From the NCBI RefSeq assembly GCF_038502225.1, contig NC_091340.1:29195294-29259293 (forward strand): 64,000 nt of DNA, given 5' to 3'. Of this stretch, positions 56,101-64,000 are shown one piece after another. Made by a program: the position numbers and the translations under genes. A model generated the notes under the pieces. It searched no databases, was not told the origin of the DNA, and worked only from the letters and a program-made list of their open reading frames with translations. Each line of letters opens with the position of its first letter. Position 1 is the first letter of the stretch. This stretch comes from Cherax quadricarinatus. Its lineage: Eukaryota > Arthropoda > Malacostraca > Decapoda > Parastacidae.

Positions 56101-56334
56101 GAGGGTGGGAGACCTGGTGGCATACTGTGGGATTCTATAGCTCGGTGTTGGGTGGAGGCTGTGGGTATGGATTGTAGTGTGTGTTGGGATGGTGTGATAG
56201 GTTGTATGGTTCTGAGAATAGTTGTGTGTGTGCTTGCCCTTGCTGTTCTGTTCTGCTCTGACTGACCTCTGCTGGTTCCATCCTTGTCTCTTTTCCTAGC
56301 TCCTTTCGCTTTTTTGTCCTCTCCCTCAGCTGCT
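53133..56334 (-). mobile_element. CR1-like copy B, near full length
   Basis: Contains the C-terminal end of ORF1 (QLRERTKKRKELGKETRMEP, in a frame overlapping the start of ORF2), complete EN-RT ORF2, and a 3' UTR ending in two copies of GTACTCACCTAGTT (plus sense). It is flanked on both sides by (GT)n. Confidence 0.85.
53214..56330 (-). CDS. CR1-like ORF2: endonuclease-reverse transcriptase (copy B)
   Basis: A continuous frame of more than 1,000 codons on the minus strand ending at 53214. The frame runs 5' into the (AC)n, where a Met at 56444 belongs to the neighbour copy and is not a real start. EN begins at about ERKLKVWYTNADGIT and has E in LTETKL, D/N in MGDFNHKEIDW and D/H in LGASDHVV. 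RT carries KTANVVPIFKKGD, NYRPVSLTCILCKIMEKIIR, QHGFRDGKSCVTNLLEFYD, CKKAFDTVPHKRL, the catalytic FADD near 54015-54026 and a C-terminal tail ending HGSGRVT. Family role: target-primed reverse transcription in the nucleus. All motifs I can check are intact. Confidence 0.85.
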   Translation of the reverse strand, partial: AEGEDKKAKGARKRDKDGTSRGQSEQNRTARASTHTTILRTIQPITPSQHTLQSIPTASTQHRAIESHSMPPGLPPSQAPQTTVLERKLKVWYTNADGITNKWEEWHERVKEASPDIIALTETKLTGMITDAIFPTGYQILRKDRGNRGGGGVALLIKNRWNFDELERGDSGEESDYIAGTLHSGGPKVVIAVMYNPPQNSRRPRQEYNVSNRAMVDTLARVARRAHACRAKLLIMGDFNHKEIDWENLDPHGGQDTWRAKMMEVVLENFMCQHVRDTTRERGEDEPARLDLVFTLSSADIEDITYERPLGASDHVVLSFEYTVELQVEGEAGRPGRMKPNYKKGDYTGMRNYLNGVQWDRELAGKPVNEMMEYVATKCKEAEERFVPKGNRNNEKARMSPWFTQRCREAKTKCVREWKKYRRQRTQENKENSRRARNEYAQIRREAQRQYENDIAAKAKSDPKLLYSHIRRKTTVKDQVIRLRKEGGETTRNDREVCEELNKRFKEVFTEETEGTPERRRGGVHHQVLDTVHTTEEEVKRLLSELDTSKAMGPDNISPWVLREGAEALCVPLTTIFNTSIETGRLPEAWKTANVVPIFKKGDRHEALNYRPVSLTCILCKIMEKIIRRRVVEHLERNDLINSSQHGFRDGKSCVTNLLEFYDMVTAVRQEREGWVDCIFLDCKKAFDTVPHKRLVQKLEDQAGITGKALQWIREYLSGRQQRVMVRGEVSEWAPVTSGVPQGSVLGPVLFLVFVNDMTEGIDSEVSLFADDVKLMRRIHSIEDQAELQRDLDRLQTWSSNWLLEFNPTKCKVMKIGEGQRRPQTEYSLGGQRLQTSLKEKDLGVRITPGTSPEAHINQITAAAYGRLANLRTAFRHLNKESFRTLYTVYVRPILEYAAPVWNPHLAKHVKKLEKVQRFATRLVPELRGMSYEEMLREINLTTLEDRRDRGDMITTYKILRGIDKVDKDRMFQRLDTVTRGHSWKLKTQMNHRDVRKYFFSHRVVRKWNSLGSDVVEAGSIHSFKQRYDKAHGSGRVT

Positions 56335-56342
56335 GTGTGTGT

Positions 56343-56411
<69 letters not shown>

Positions 56412-56424
56412 TGTGTGTGTGTGT
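56335..56424. repeat. (GT)n between copies B and C
   Basis: About 45 GT repeats. It is the (AC)n tail of copy C on the minus strand and the 5' boundary of copy B. Confidence 0.95.
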
Positions 56425-56504
56425 ACTAACCTATTTGTACTCACCTATTTGTGGTTGCAGGGGTCGAGTCCTAGCTCCTGGCCCCGCCTCTTCACCGGTT
56501 GCTA

Positions 56505-59396
56505 CTAGACCCTCTCTCTCCCCGCTCCATGAGCTTTATCAAACCTCGTCTTAAAACTGTGTATGGTTCCTGCCTCCACTACGTCATTTTCTAGGCTATT
56601 CCACTGCCTTACAACTCTATGACTGAAGAAATACTTCCTACTATCTCTCTGACTCATTTGTGTCTTCAACTTCCAATTGTGGCCTCTTGTTTCTGTGTCC
56701 CCTCCCTGGAACATCCTGTCCTTGTCCACCTTGTCTATTCCACGCAGTATTTTATATGTCGTTATCATGTCTCCCCTGACCCTCCTGTCCTCCAGTGTCG
56801 TCAGGCCGATTTCCCTTAATCTTTCTTCATAGGACATTCCCCTTAGCTCTGGAACTAACCTTGTTGCAAACCTTTGTACTTTCTCTAGTTTCTTGACGTG
56901 CTTTATCAAGTGCGGGTTCCAAACAGGTGCTGCATACTCCAGTATGGGCCTGACATACACGGTGTACAGTGTCTTGAATGATTCCTTACTAAGGTGTCGG
57001 AATGCTGTTCTCAGGTTTGCCAGGCGCCCATATGCTGCAGCAGTTATCTGATTGATGTGTGCTTCCGGAGACATGCTCGGTGTTATACTCACCCCAAGAT
57101 CTTTCTCCTTGAGTGAGGTTTGCAGTCTTTGGCCACCTAGCCTATACTCTGTCTGTGGTCTTTTGTGCCCTTCCCCTATCTTCATGACTTTGCATTTGGC
57201 AGGATTAAATTCGAGAAGCCATTTGCTGGACCAGGTGTCCAGTCTGTCCAGGTCTCTTTGAAGTCCTGCCTGGTCCTCATCAGATTTAATTCTCCTCATT
57301 AACTTCACATCATCTGCAAACAGGGACACTTCTGAGTCTAACCCTTCCGTCATGTCGTTCACATATACCAAAAATAGCACTGGTCCTAGGACCGACCCCT
57401 GTGGGACCCCGCTCGTCACAGGTGCCCACTGTGATACATCATTACGTACCATGACTCGTTGTTGCCTCCCTGTCAGGTATTCTCTGATCCATTGCAGTGC
57501 TCTTCCTGTTATATGCGCCTGATGCTCTAGCTTCTGCACTAATCTCTTGTGAGGAACTGTGTCAAAGGCCTTCTTGCAGTCCAAGAAGATGCAATCAACC
57601 CACCCCTCTCTCTCTTGTCTTACTTCTGTTATTTTATCGTAAAACTCCAGAAGGTTTGTGACACAGGATTTGCCTTCCGTGAATCCGTGCTGGTTGGCAT
57701 TTATACTCCTGTTCCGTTCCAGGTGCTCCACCACTCTCCTCCTGATAATCTTCTCCATAATTTTGCATACTATACACGTCAATGACACAGGTCTATAGTT
57801 TAGTGCCTCTTTTCTGTCTCCTTTTTTGAAAATGGGAACTACATTTGCCGTCTTCCATACCTCAGGTAGTTGCCCAGTTTCCAGGGATGTGTTGAAGATT
57901 GTGGTAAGTGGTACACACAACATATCTGCTCCCTCTCTAAGGACCCATGGAGAGATGTTGTCCGGTCCCATTGCCTTTGAGGTATCGATGTCCCTTAGCA
58001 GTTTCTTCACCTCCTCCTCATCTGTATGTATGTCGTCCAACACTTGTTGGTATATTCCTTGTTGGTGTCCCCATCTGGTCTGTCCCCCCAGAGTCCTTCC
58101 TGTCTCTACTGTAAATACTTCCTTAAATCTCGTGTTGAGCTCCTCACATACCTCTTGATCGTTTCTTGTGAGTTCTCCACCTTCTTTCCTCTGCCTTATC
58201 ACCTGGTCCTTGACTGTTGTCTTCCTCCTAATGTGGCTATACAGCAGTTTCGGGTCAGATTTGACTTTCGATGCTATGTCGTTTTCATACTGTCGCTGGG
58301 CCTCCCTCCTTATCTGCGCATACTCGTTTCTGGCTCTTCTACTAATCTCCTTGTTTTCCTGGGTCCTATGCCTCCTGTACCTTTTCCATTCTCTGTTGCA
58401 CTTAGTTTTTGCCTCCCTACACCTTCGGGTAAACCAAGGACTCGTTTTGGTCTTCCTATTATTTCTGTTTCCCTTGGGAACAAAACTTTCCTCTGCCTCC
58501 TTGCACTTTGTTGCCACATATTCCATCATCTCGTTTACTGATTTTCCTACCATTTCTCTGTCCCACTGAACCTCCTGCAGGAAGTTTCTCATACCTGTGT
58601 AGTCCCCCCTTTTATAGTTTGGCCTGTCCCCTTCAGTTCCTGTTACCTTCTCCACTTGTAACTCTACTATATAGTCAAAACTCAGAACCACATGATCGCT
58701 AGCTCCAAGGGGCCTCTCGTAAGTGATGTCCTCGATGTCTGAACTGCTCAGGGTGAACACAAGATCCAGTCTTGCTGGCTCATCCTCCCCTCTCTCTCTG
58801 GTTGTGTCCCTGACATGTTGATGCATGAGGTTTTCAAGTACCACATCCATCATCTTGGCTCTCCATGTTTCGGGACCCCCATGTGGCTCCAAGTTTTCCC
58901 AGTCGATCTCCCTGTGGTTGAAATCGCCCATTACCAGTAACTTTGCTCTGCTCGAGTGAGCTCTTCTTGCCACCTCAGCCAGTGTGTCCACCATCACCCT
59001 GTTGTTTTCTTCGTACTCCTCTCTTGGCCTCCTGCAGTTCTGTGGTGGGTTATACATCACTCCAATGACTACTTTATGTTCTCCGGACTGAATTGTACCT
59101 ACAATGTAGTCTCTTTCTCCAATCATGTCCATGCCTTCCATTTCCTCAAATCCCCATTGGTGTTTTATGAGCAGTGCAACCCCTCCTCCCCCTCTACTCC
59201 TTCTATCTTTCCTCAGGATCTGATATCCTGTTGGGAAGATTGTGTCTGTTATTGTCTCAGCGAGTTTTGTTTCTGTGACTGCTATGATGTCTGGGGATTT
59301 TTCACTGATTCTTTCATTCCACTCCTCATGTTTATTCGTTATTCCATCCGCGTTTGTGTACCAAACCTTTAGTTTCTTTTCTATCATTGTGGTCAT
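56505..59396 (-). CDS. CR1-like ORF2: endonuclease-reverse transcriptase (copy C)
   Basis: 963 codons from ATG at 59396 to the stop at 56505, without breaks. EN at residues 6-250: KVWYTNADGITNK, E42 in VTETKL, MGDFNHREIDWEN, GASDHVVLSF. RT follows with ANVVPIFKKGDR, QHGFTEGKSCVTNL, CIFLDCKKAFDTVP, SGVPQGSVLGPVLFLVYVND and FADD at about residues 693-696, then a tail ending GAGRERV. The ATG is 190 bp downstream of the ORF1 stop and directly precedes the conserved EN start, so this start is credible. The copy looks coding-competent for ORF2. It differs from copy B throughout and shares its 3' subfamily (RERV ending, CTATTT tail) with copy A. Confidence 0.9.
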   Translation of the reverse strand: MTTMIEKKLKVWYTNADGITNKHEEWNERISEKSPDIIAVTETKLAETITDTIFPTGYQILRKDRRSRGGGGVALLIKHQWGFEEMEGMDMIGERDYIVGTIQSGEHKVVIGVMYNPPQNCRRPREEYEENNRVMVDTLAEVARRAHSSRAKLLVMGDFNHREIDWENLEPHGGPETWRAKMMDVVLENLMHQHVRDTTRERGEDEPARLDLVFTLSSSDIEDITYERPLGASDHVVLSFDYIVELQVEKVTGTEGDRPNYKRGDYTGMRNFLQEVQWDREMVGKSVNEMMEYVATKCKEAEESFVPKGNRNNRKTKTSPWFTRRCREAKTKCNREWKRYRRHRTQENKEISRRARNEYAQIRREAQRQYENDIASKVKSDPKLLYSHIRRKTTVKDQVIRQRKEGGELTRNDQEVCEELNTRFKEVFTVETGRTLGGQTRWGHQQGIYQQVLDDIHTDEEEVKKLLRDIDTSKAMGPDNISPWVLREGADMLCVPLTTIFNTSLETGQLPEVWKTANVVPIFKKGDRKEALNYRPVSLTCIVCKIMEKIIRRRVVEHLERNRSINANQHGFTEGKSCVTNLLEFYDKITEVRQEREGWVDCIFLDCKKAFDTVPHKRLVQKLEHQAHITGRALQWIREYLTGRQQRVMVRNDVSQWAPVTSGVPQGSVLGPVLFLVYVNDMTEGLDSEVSLFADDVKLMRRIKSDEDQAGLQRDLDRLDTWSSKWLLEFNPAKCKVMKIGEGHKRPQTEYRLGGQRLQTSLKEKDLGVSITPSMSPEAHINQITAAAYGRLANLRTAFRHLSKESFKTLYTVYVRPILEYAAPVWNPHLIKHVKKLEKVQRFATRLVPELRGMSYEERLREIGLTTLEDRRVRGDMITTYKILRGIDKVDKDRMFQGGDTETRGHNWKLKTQMSQRDSRKYFFSHRVVRQWNSLENDVVEAGTIHSFKTRFDKAHGAGRERV

Positions 59397-59584
59397 GCAA
59401 GTATATTGGGGTTGGGGGAGCGAGAGCCTTGGTGGGGGCCTATATGGGGCTGTGGTGTAGGTGGGGTATGTGTTGGTGGGGGTGGGGTCAGAATGCCCAT
59501 AAGGGACAGCTGTTGGGGTGAGGTTTGTGATATGGGGGTTGGTGGCAGAGGGAACAGTGAGTGGGTTGTAGTATAGGTTGCTCA

Positions 59585-59793
59585 GTTGCGTTGGGAATGT
59601 CGCGGGTGGGGTCTTTTGGTGGGAGATTCTGTGGGGTGTGTTTGCCCTTCCTCCTGTGTCTGGGTCCTGCTCATTTTCATTGCTTCTCTTTCCTCCTTGC
59701 GTCTCTGTACCCTCTCTTTCAGTGTAGTCCTTTCTTCTTGTGTTCTGTCGCGGTCGAGGTATACTCTCTGGTACCCCTCTTTGTCCCTCAGTC

Positions 59794-59794
<1 letters not shown>
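59585..59794 (-). pseudogene. CR1-like ORF1, C-terminal fragment (copy C)
   Basis: The minus strand opens directly out of the (AC)n into LRDKEGYQRVYLDRDRTQEE and RTTLKERVQRRKEEREAMKM, ending HPRHSQRN and a TGA. It is a charged, Arg/Glu-rich end such as ORF1 RNA-binding proteins have. The N-terminal part is cut off by the microsatellite junction, so the element cannot make full ORF1. Confidence 0.6.
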
Positions 59795-59795
<1 letters not shown>

Positions 59796-59844
<49 letters not shown>

Positions 59845-59858
59845 TGAGTGTGTGTGTA
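59796..59858. repeat. (GT)n between copies C and D
   Basis: GT repeats with TA and GA interruptions. Confidence 0.95.
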
Positions 59859-61528
59859 TACTCACCTGGTTGTACTCACCTAGTTGAGGTTGCAGGGGTC
59901 GACCTCAAGCTTCTGGCCCCGCCTCTTCACTGGTCGCTACTAGGTCACTCTCCCTGAGCCGTGAACTTTATCATACCTCTGCTTAAAGCTATGTATGGAT
60001 CCTGCCTCCACTACATCGCTTCCTAAACTATTCCACTTCCTGACTACTCTGTGGCTGAAGAAATACTTCCTAACATCCCTGTGATTCATCTGTGTCTTCA
60101 ACTTCCAACTGTGTCCCCTTGTTGCCGTGTCCCATCTCTGGAACATCCTGTCTTTGTCCACCTTGTCAATTCCTCTCAGTATTTTGTATGTCGTTATCAT
60201 GTCCCCCCTATCTCTACTGTCCTCCAGTGTCGTCAGGTTGATTTCCCTTTGCCTTTTCTTGTAGGACATACCTCTTAGCTCTGGAACTAGTCTTGTTGCA
60301 AACCATTGCACCTTCTCTAGTTTCTTTATGTGCTTGGCTAGGTGTGGGTTCCAAACTGGTGCCGCATACTCCAATATGGGCCTAACGTACACGGTGTACA
60401 GGGTCCTGAACGATTCCTTATTAAGATGTCGGAATGCTGTTCTGAGGTTTACTAGGAGCCCATATGCTGCAGCAGTTATTTGGTTGATGTGCGCTTCAGG
60501 AGATGTGCCTGGTGTTACACTAACCACAAGATCTTTTTCCTTGAGAGAGGCTTGTAGTCTCTGGCCCCCTAGACTGTACTCCGTCTGTGGCATTCTTTGC
60601 CCTTCCCCAATCTTCATGACTTTGCACTTGGTGGGGTTGAACTCCAGGAGCCAATTGCTGGACCAGGTCTGCAGCCTGTCCAGATCCCTTTGTAGTTCTG
60701 CCTGGTCTTCGATCGAATGAATTCTTCTCATCAACTTCACGTCATCTGCAAACAGAGACACTTTGGAGTCTATTCCTTCCGTCATGTCGTTCACAAATAC
60801 CAGAAATAGCACTGGTCCTAGGACTGACCCCTGTGGGACCCCGCTGGTCACAGGTGCCCACTCTGACACCTCGTCACATACCATGTCTCGCTGCTGTCTT
60901 CCTGACAAGCATTCCCTGATCCATTGTAGTGCCTTCCCTGTTATCCCTGCTTGGTCCTCCAGTTTTTGCACTAATCTCTTGTGTGGAACTGTGTCAAACG
61001 ACTTCTTGCAGTCCAATAAAATATAATCCACCCACCCCTTTCTCTCTTGTCTTACTGCTGTCACCATGTCATAGAACTCCAGTAGGTTTGTGAGACAGGA
61101 TTTCCCGTCCCTGAAACCATGTTGGCTGCTGTTGGTGAGATCATTCCTTTCTAGGTGTCCCACCACTCTTCTCCTGATAATCTTCTCCATGACTTTGCAT
61201 ACTATACATGTCAGTGTATTGAATATTGTTGTTAGGGGTACACATAGCGCCTCTGCTCCCTCTCTCAGGACCCATGGAGAGATGTTATCCGGCCCCATTG
61301 CCTTTGAGGTATCTATCTCACTCAGAAGTCTCTTCACTTCTTCCTCGGTTGTGTGTAGTGTGTCCAGTACATGGTGGTGTGCCCCACTTCTCCGTCTTTC
61401 TGGAGTCCCTTCTGTCTCCTCTGTGAACACTTCTTTGAATTTCTTGTTGAGTTCCTCACATACTTCACTGTCATTTCTTGTTGTCTCTCCTCCTTCCTTC
61501 CTTAGCCTGATTACCTGGTCCTTGACTG

Positions 61529-61530
<2 letters not shown>
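59859..61530 (-). pseudogene. CR1-like copy D, 5'-truncated with internal deletion
   Basis: The minus frame from about 61530 to 59940 starts in the linker (TTVKDQVIRLRKEGGETTRN) and contains RT with FADD and the C-terminal tail ending HGSGRVT. Compared with copy B it lacks 35 codons between LTTIFNT and LTCIVCK (copy B has SIETGRLPEAWKTANVVPIF and more), an in-frame 105-bp deletion that removes an RT finger motif. It lacks EN. The Met at 61568 lies in the neighbour repeat and is not a start. The 5' junction reads CTTGACTGTTGT then (GT)n. Confidence 0.85.

Positions 61531-61562
<32 letters not shown>
61531..61562. repeat. (GT)n between copies D and E
   Basis: About 16 GT repeats. Confidence 0.95.
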
Positions 61563-61565
<3 letters not shown>

Positions 61566-61855
61566 CACCTAGTTATACTCACCTAGTTGAGGTTGCAGAG
61601 GAGGAGTCCTAGCTCCTGGCCCCGCCTCTTCACTGGTCGCTACTAGGTCACTCTCCCTGAACCGTGAGCTTTATCATACCTCTGCTTAAAGCTATGTATG
61701 GATCCTGCCTCCACTACATCGCTTCCCAAACTATTCCACTTACTGACTACTCTGTGGCTGAAGAAACACTTCCTAACATCCCTGTGATTCATCTGTGTCT
61801 TCAACTTCCAACTGTGTCCCCTTGTTGCTGTGTCCCATCTCTGGAACATCCTGTC

Positions 61856-61858
<3 letters not shown>
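61563..61858 (-). pseudogene. CR1-like copy E, severely 5'-truncated
   Basis: Only the last about 70 codons and the 3' UTR remain: KDRMFQRWDTATRGHSWKLK on the minus strand, ending HGSGRVT at 61643. The 5' junction is CTGTCTTTGT then (GT)n. Last member of the chain. Confidence 0.85.

Positions 61859-61953
<95 letters not shown>
61859..61953. repeat. (GT)n, 5' boundary of the CR1-like chain
   Basis: About 47 uninterrupted GT repeats, followed by anonymous sequence GACCGGATTTCTTG. Confidence 0.95.
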
Positions 61954-61954
<1 letters not shown>

Positions 61955-62395
61955 CCGGATTTCTTGTTTAATCATTCTTACCCTCAGTATCATGCTATCT
62001 TCTTTAAGTCTGTGAAAGGTTAAAGATATCAACAAACTGAATAAACAGAACATGTCTGACTTTTTGGGTTATCTTCAGCAATTTACACGTATGTACATTT
62101 ATGTATCATAACTGTACTTATATGTACCTGTACCTAAATAACCTTACTGTAGGATAGAAGGATTGGCAGGTCTTATACATAGACAGGATAAGAAATCAGG
62201 ATTTAGAGACAGTATAGAATAGATGAGAGGCAGGCTATTAGGGGTGGGTAGCTCAGATTCCTTGGATGAAGAGCATTTCTGTAACATCAAAGCACTCTTT
62301 TCTCCCACCCTTAAAGGCTTTTTTTTTACATAAATATATAGCAATTTTAGAGAGTAAAAAATCCTTTTTACACTGTTAAAATCTGTGTTTTATTA
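61954..62395. other. Anonymous spacer
   Basis: No feature recognised. Confidence 0.5.
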
Positions 62396-63682
62396 TCTCA
62401 CAAGTTAAAGTCTGTTTTAATAACTCGGAAGATGAAATCTGTTTTAATAACTCGCAAGATGAAATCTGTTTTAATAACTCGCAAGATGAAATCTGTTTTA
62501 ATAACTCGCAAGATGAAATCTGTTTTAATAACTCGCAAGATGAAATCTGTTTTAATAACTCGCAAAATGAAGTCTGAATAACTCACAACATGAAATCTGT
62601 TTTAATAACGCGCAAAATGAAATCTGAATAACTCACAAGAAGAAATCTGTTTTAATAACTGGAAAAATGAAATATGAATAACTTGCAAGATGAAATCTGT
62701 TTTAATAACTCGCAAGATGAAATCTGTTTTAATAACTCGCAAGATGAAATCTGTTTTAATAACTCGCAAGATGAAATCTGTTTTAATAACTCGCAAGATG
62801 AAATCTGTTTTAATAACTCGCAAGATGAAATCTGTTTTAATAACTCACAAGATGAAATCTGTTTTAATAACTCGGAAGATGAAATCTGTTTTAATAACTC
62901 GCAAGATGAAATCTGTTTTAATAACTCGCAAGACGAAATCTGTTTTAATAACTCGCAAGATGAAATCTGTTTTAATAACTCGCAAGATGAAATCTGTTTT
63001 AATAACTGGCAAGATGAAATCTGTTTTAATAACTCGCAAAATGAAATCTGTTTTAATAACTCGCAAGATGAAATCTGTTTTAATAACTGGCAAGATGAAA
63101 TCTGTTTTAATAACTCGCAAGATGAAATCTGTTTTAATAACTCGCAAAATGAAATCTGTTTTAATAACTCGCAAAATGAAGTCTGAATAACTCACAACAT
63201 GAAATCTGTTTTAATGACGCGCAAAATTAAATCTGAACAACTCACAAGAATAAATCTGTTTTAATAACTGGAAAAATGAAATATGAATAACTCGCAAGAT
63301 GAAATCTGTTTTAATAACTCGCAAAATGAAATATGTTTTAATAACTTGCAAGATGAAATCTGAATAACTCGCAAGATGAAATCTATTTTAATAACTCGCA
63401 AGATGAAATCTGTTTTAATAACTCGCAAGATGAAATCTGTTTTAATAACTCGCAAGATGAAATCTGTTTTAATAACTCGCAAGATGAAATCTGTTTTAAT
63501 AACTTGCAAGATGAAATCTGTTTTAATAACTCGCAAGATGAAATCTGTTTTAATAACTCGCAAGATGAAATCTGTTTTAATAACTCGCAAGATGAAATCT
63601 GTTTTAATAACTCGCAAGATGAAATCTGTTTTAATAACTCGCAAGATGAATTCTGTTTTAATAACTCGCAAGATGAAATCTG
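62396..63682. repeat. 27-bp satellite array with duplicated degenerate blocks
   Basis: About 47 copies of GATGAAATCTGTTTTAATAA plus CTCGCAA. 27 is a multiple of 3, and the unit is open in two plus frames (MKSVLITRK and DEICFNNSQ) and in minus frames (FILRVIKTD), so frames of up to 170 codons appear on both strands without coding meaning. Two irregular blocks (62571-62690 and 63180-63300) match each other at an offset of 609 bp, showing a higher-order duplication. Confidence 0.96.
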
Positions 63683-63830
63683 CTTTATGTACACACAGGT
63701 TCCCACTTGCTGCTACTGAACCATTCCATATGACAGTGAAAATACTTCCACATCTCTTATAAGAGTGTTCTGAGCTGAGTCAGAGTCAACTACACATCTA
63801 GACTCTGTCTCACCGAGGGAGGAACCGTGA

Positions 63831-64000
63831 TGCTGCTGAGGGATTCTTTGTATAAGGAGAGGGGACTACCACACCCATTTTTGGGATTCTTTGTATAAGG
63901 AGTGGAAACTGCCACACCTTGTTTTGGGATTCTTTGTATGTTGTTTGTCCGTCGATTCGACGGACAAACAGGAGTGGGAAGTACCACACTCTGTTTTGGA
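63831..64000. repeat. 43-bp repeat with a palindromic insertion, running off the window
   Basis: GGGATTCTTTGTATAAGGAG recurs at 63840, 63883 and (cut short) 63926, a 43-bp period with a CTRCCACACC second half. In the third unit the sequence after TTTGTAT is replaced by a 29-bp inverted repeat (63942-63970) with 14-bp arms TGTTTGTCCGTCGA. 63683-63830 is anonymous. Confidence 0.8.

Larger units (their letters stand above)
56425..59795 (-). mobile_element. CR1-like copy C, near full length
   Basis: Contains the ORF1 C-terminus (59794-59585), a short inter-ORF region, complete ORF2, and a 3' UTR with the doubled GTACTCACCTATTT end. Flanked by (GT)n on both sides. Confidence 0.85.

Noticed and set aside
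53214..56444. Met at 56444 as the start of ORF2 copy B
   Set aside because: That codon lies in the 3' end of the neighbouring copy C and the intervening His-Thr run is microsatellite; the true 5' boundary is the junction near 56334.
58026..58569. Plus-strand frames of 133-171 codons
   Set aside because: Antisense to ORF2 of copy C.
62674..63762. Open frames MKSVLITRK and DEICFNNSQ repeats, and FILRVIKTD on the other strand
   Set aside because: Same 27-bp DNA unit read in different frames of both strands; no independent coding evidence.

Overview
The window reads as repeat-dominated, gene-poor nuclear DNA of an animal. The mix of repeats (tRNA-headed SINEs, RTE- and CR1-like non-LTR retrotransposons with GT/AC tails, Penelope-like elements ending in GAAACGTTTC...AATAAAG, long minisatellites) is what I associate with decapod crustaceans, most likely a crayfish-like genome. 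That assignment is inference from repeat style; no host marker gene is present. I found no host protein-coding gene, rRNA or functional tRNA gene that the sequence supports. Nearly all long open frames are either retrotransposon proteins or tandem repeats that happen to lack stop codons.

Layout. 1-6844: a 16-bp minisatellite, then a 25-bp satellite of about 5.8 kb split by a 425-bp candidate solo LTR. 6845-12480: SINEs and a nest of Penelope-like (PLE) terminal repeats, including a 1.27-kb PLE with inverted arms and a GIY-YIG endonuclease remnant. 12.8-18.6 kb: microsatellites and two 23-bp minisatellites. 19.0-21.5 kb: a 54-bp (18-codon) tandem array split by a 1,094-bp solo LTR with a 5-bp target duplication. 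22.9-27.8 kb: an apparently intact RTE-type retrotransposon (EN+RT), facing a decayed 3' half of the same family tail to tail across (TA)n. 28.3-31.8 kb: a 28-bp array. 32.0-34.1 kb: a head-to-tail chain of CR1-like fragments separated by (AC)n. 34.6-40.7 kb: CR1 remnants with an esterase-type ORF1 and an EN/RT ORF2 broken by stops, frameshifts and a palindromic PLE insertion. 40.7-41.4 kb: a nearly identical RTE fragment ending in a 100-N assembly gap. 41.9-46.1 kb: a decayed minus-strand non-LTR element holding a perfect 16 x 26-bp expansion inside its endonuclease. 46-49.7 kb: mostly anonymous. 49.7-51.1 kb: two minisatellites. 51.5-61.95 kb: five CR1-like copies in a row on the minus strand, each separated by (GT)n, two with complete ORF2. 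62.4-64 kb: 27-bp and 43-bp arrays.

How the parts interact. The window is a record of nested insertion. LTR elements entered tandem arrays and left 5-bp duplications. PLEs entered other PLEs and CR1 elements and left 12-14-bp duplications. One CR1-like lineage repeatedly landed in the (AC)n tail of an earlier copy of itself. The strongest unusual signals are (a) hammerhead-ribozyme-like folds in the PLE terminal repeats, whose stem I and stem II vary by compensatory changes among copies in this window, and (b) the (AC)n-bounded CR1 chains with AC microhomology at several 5' junctions.
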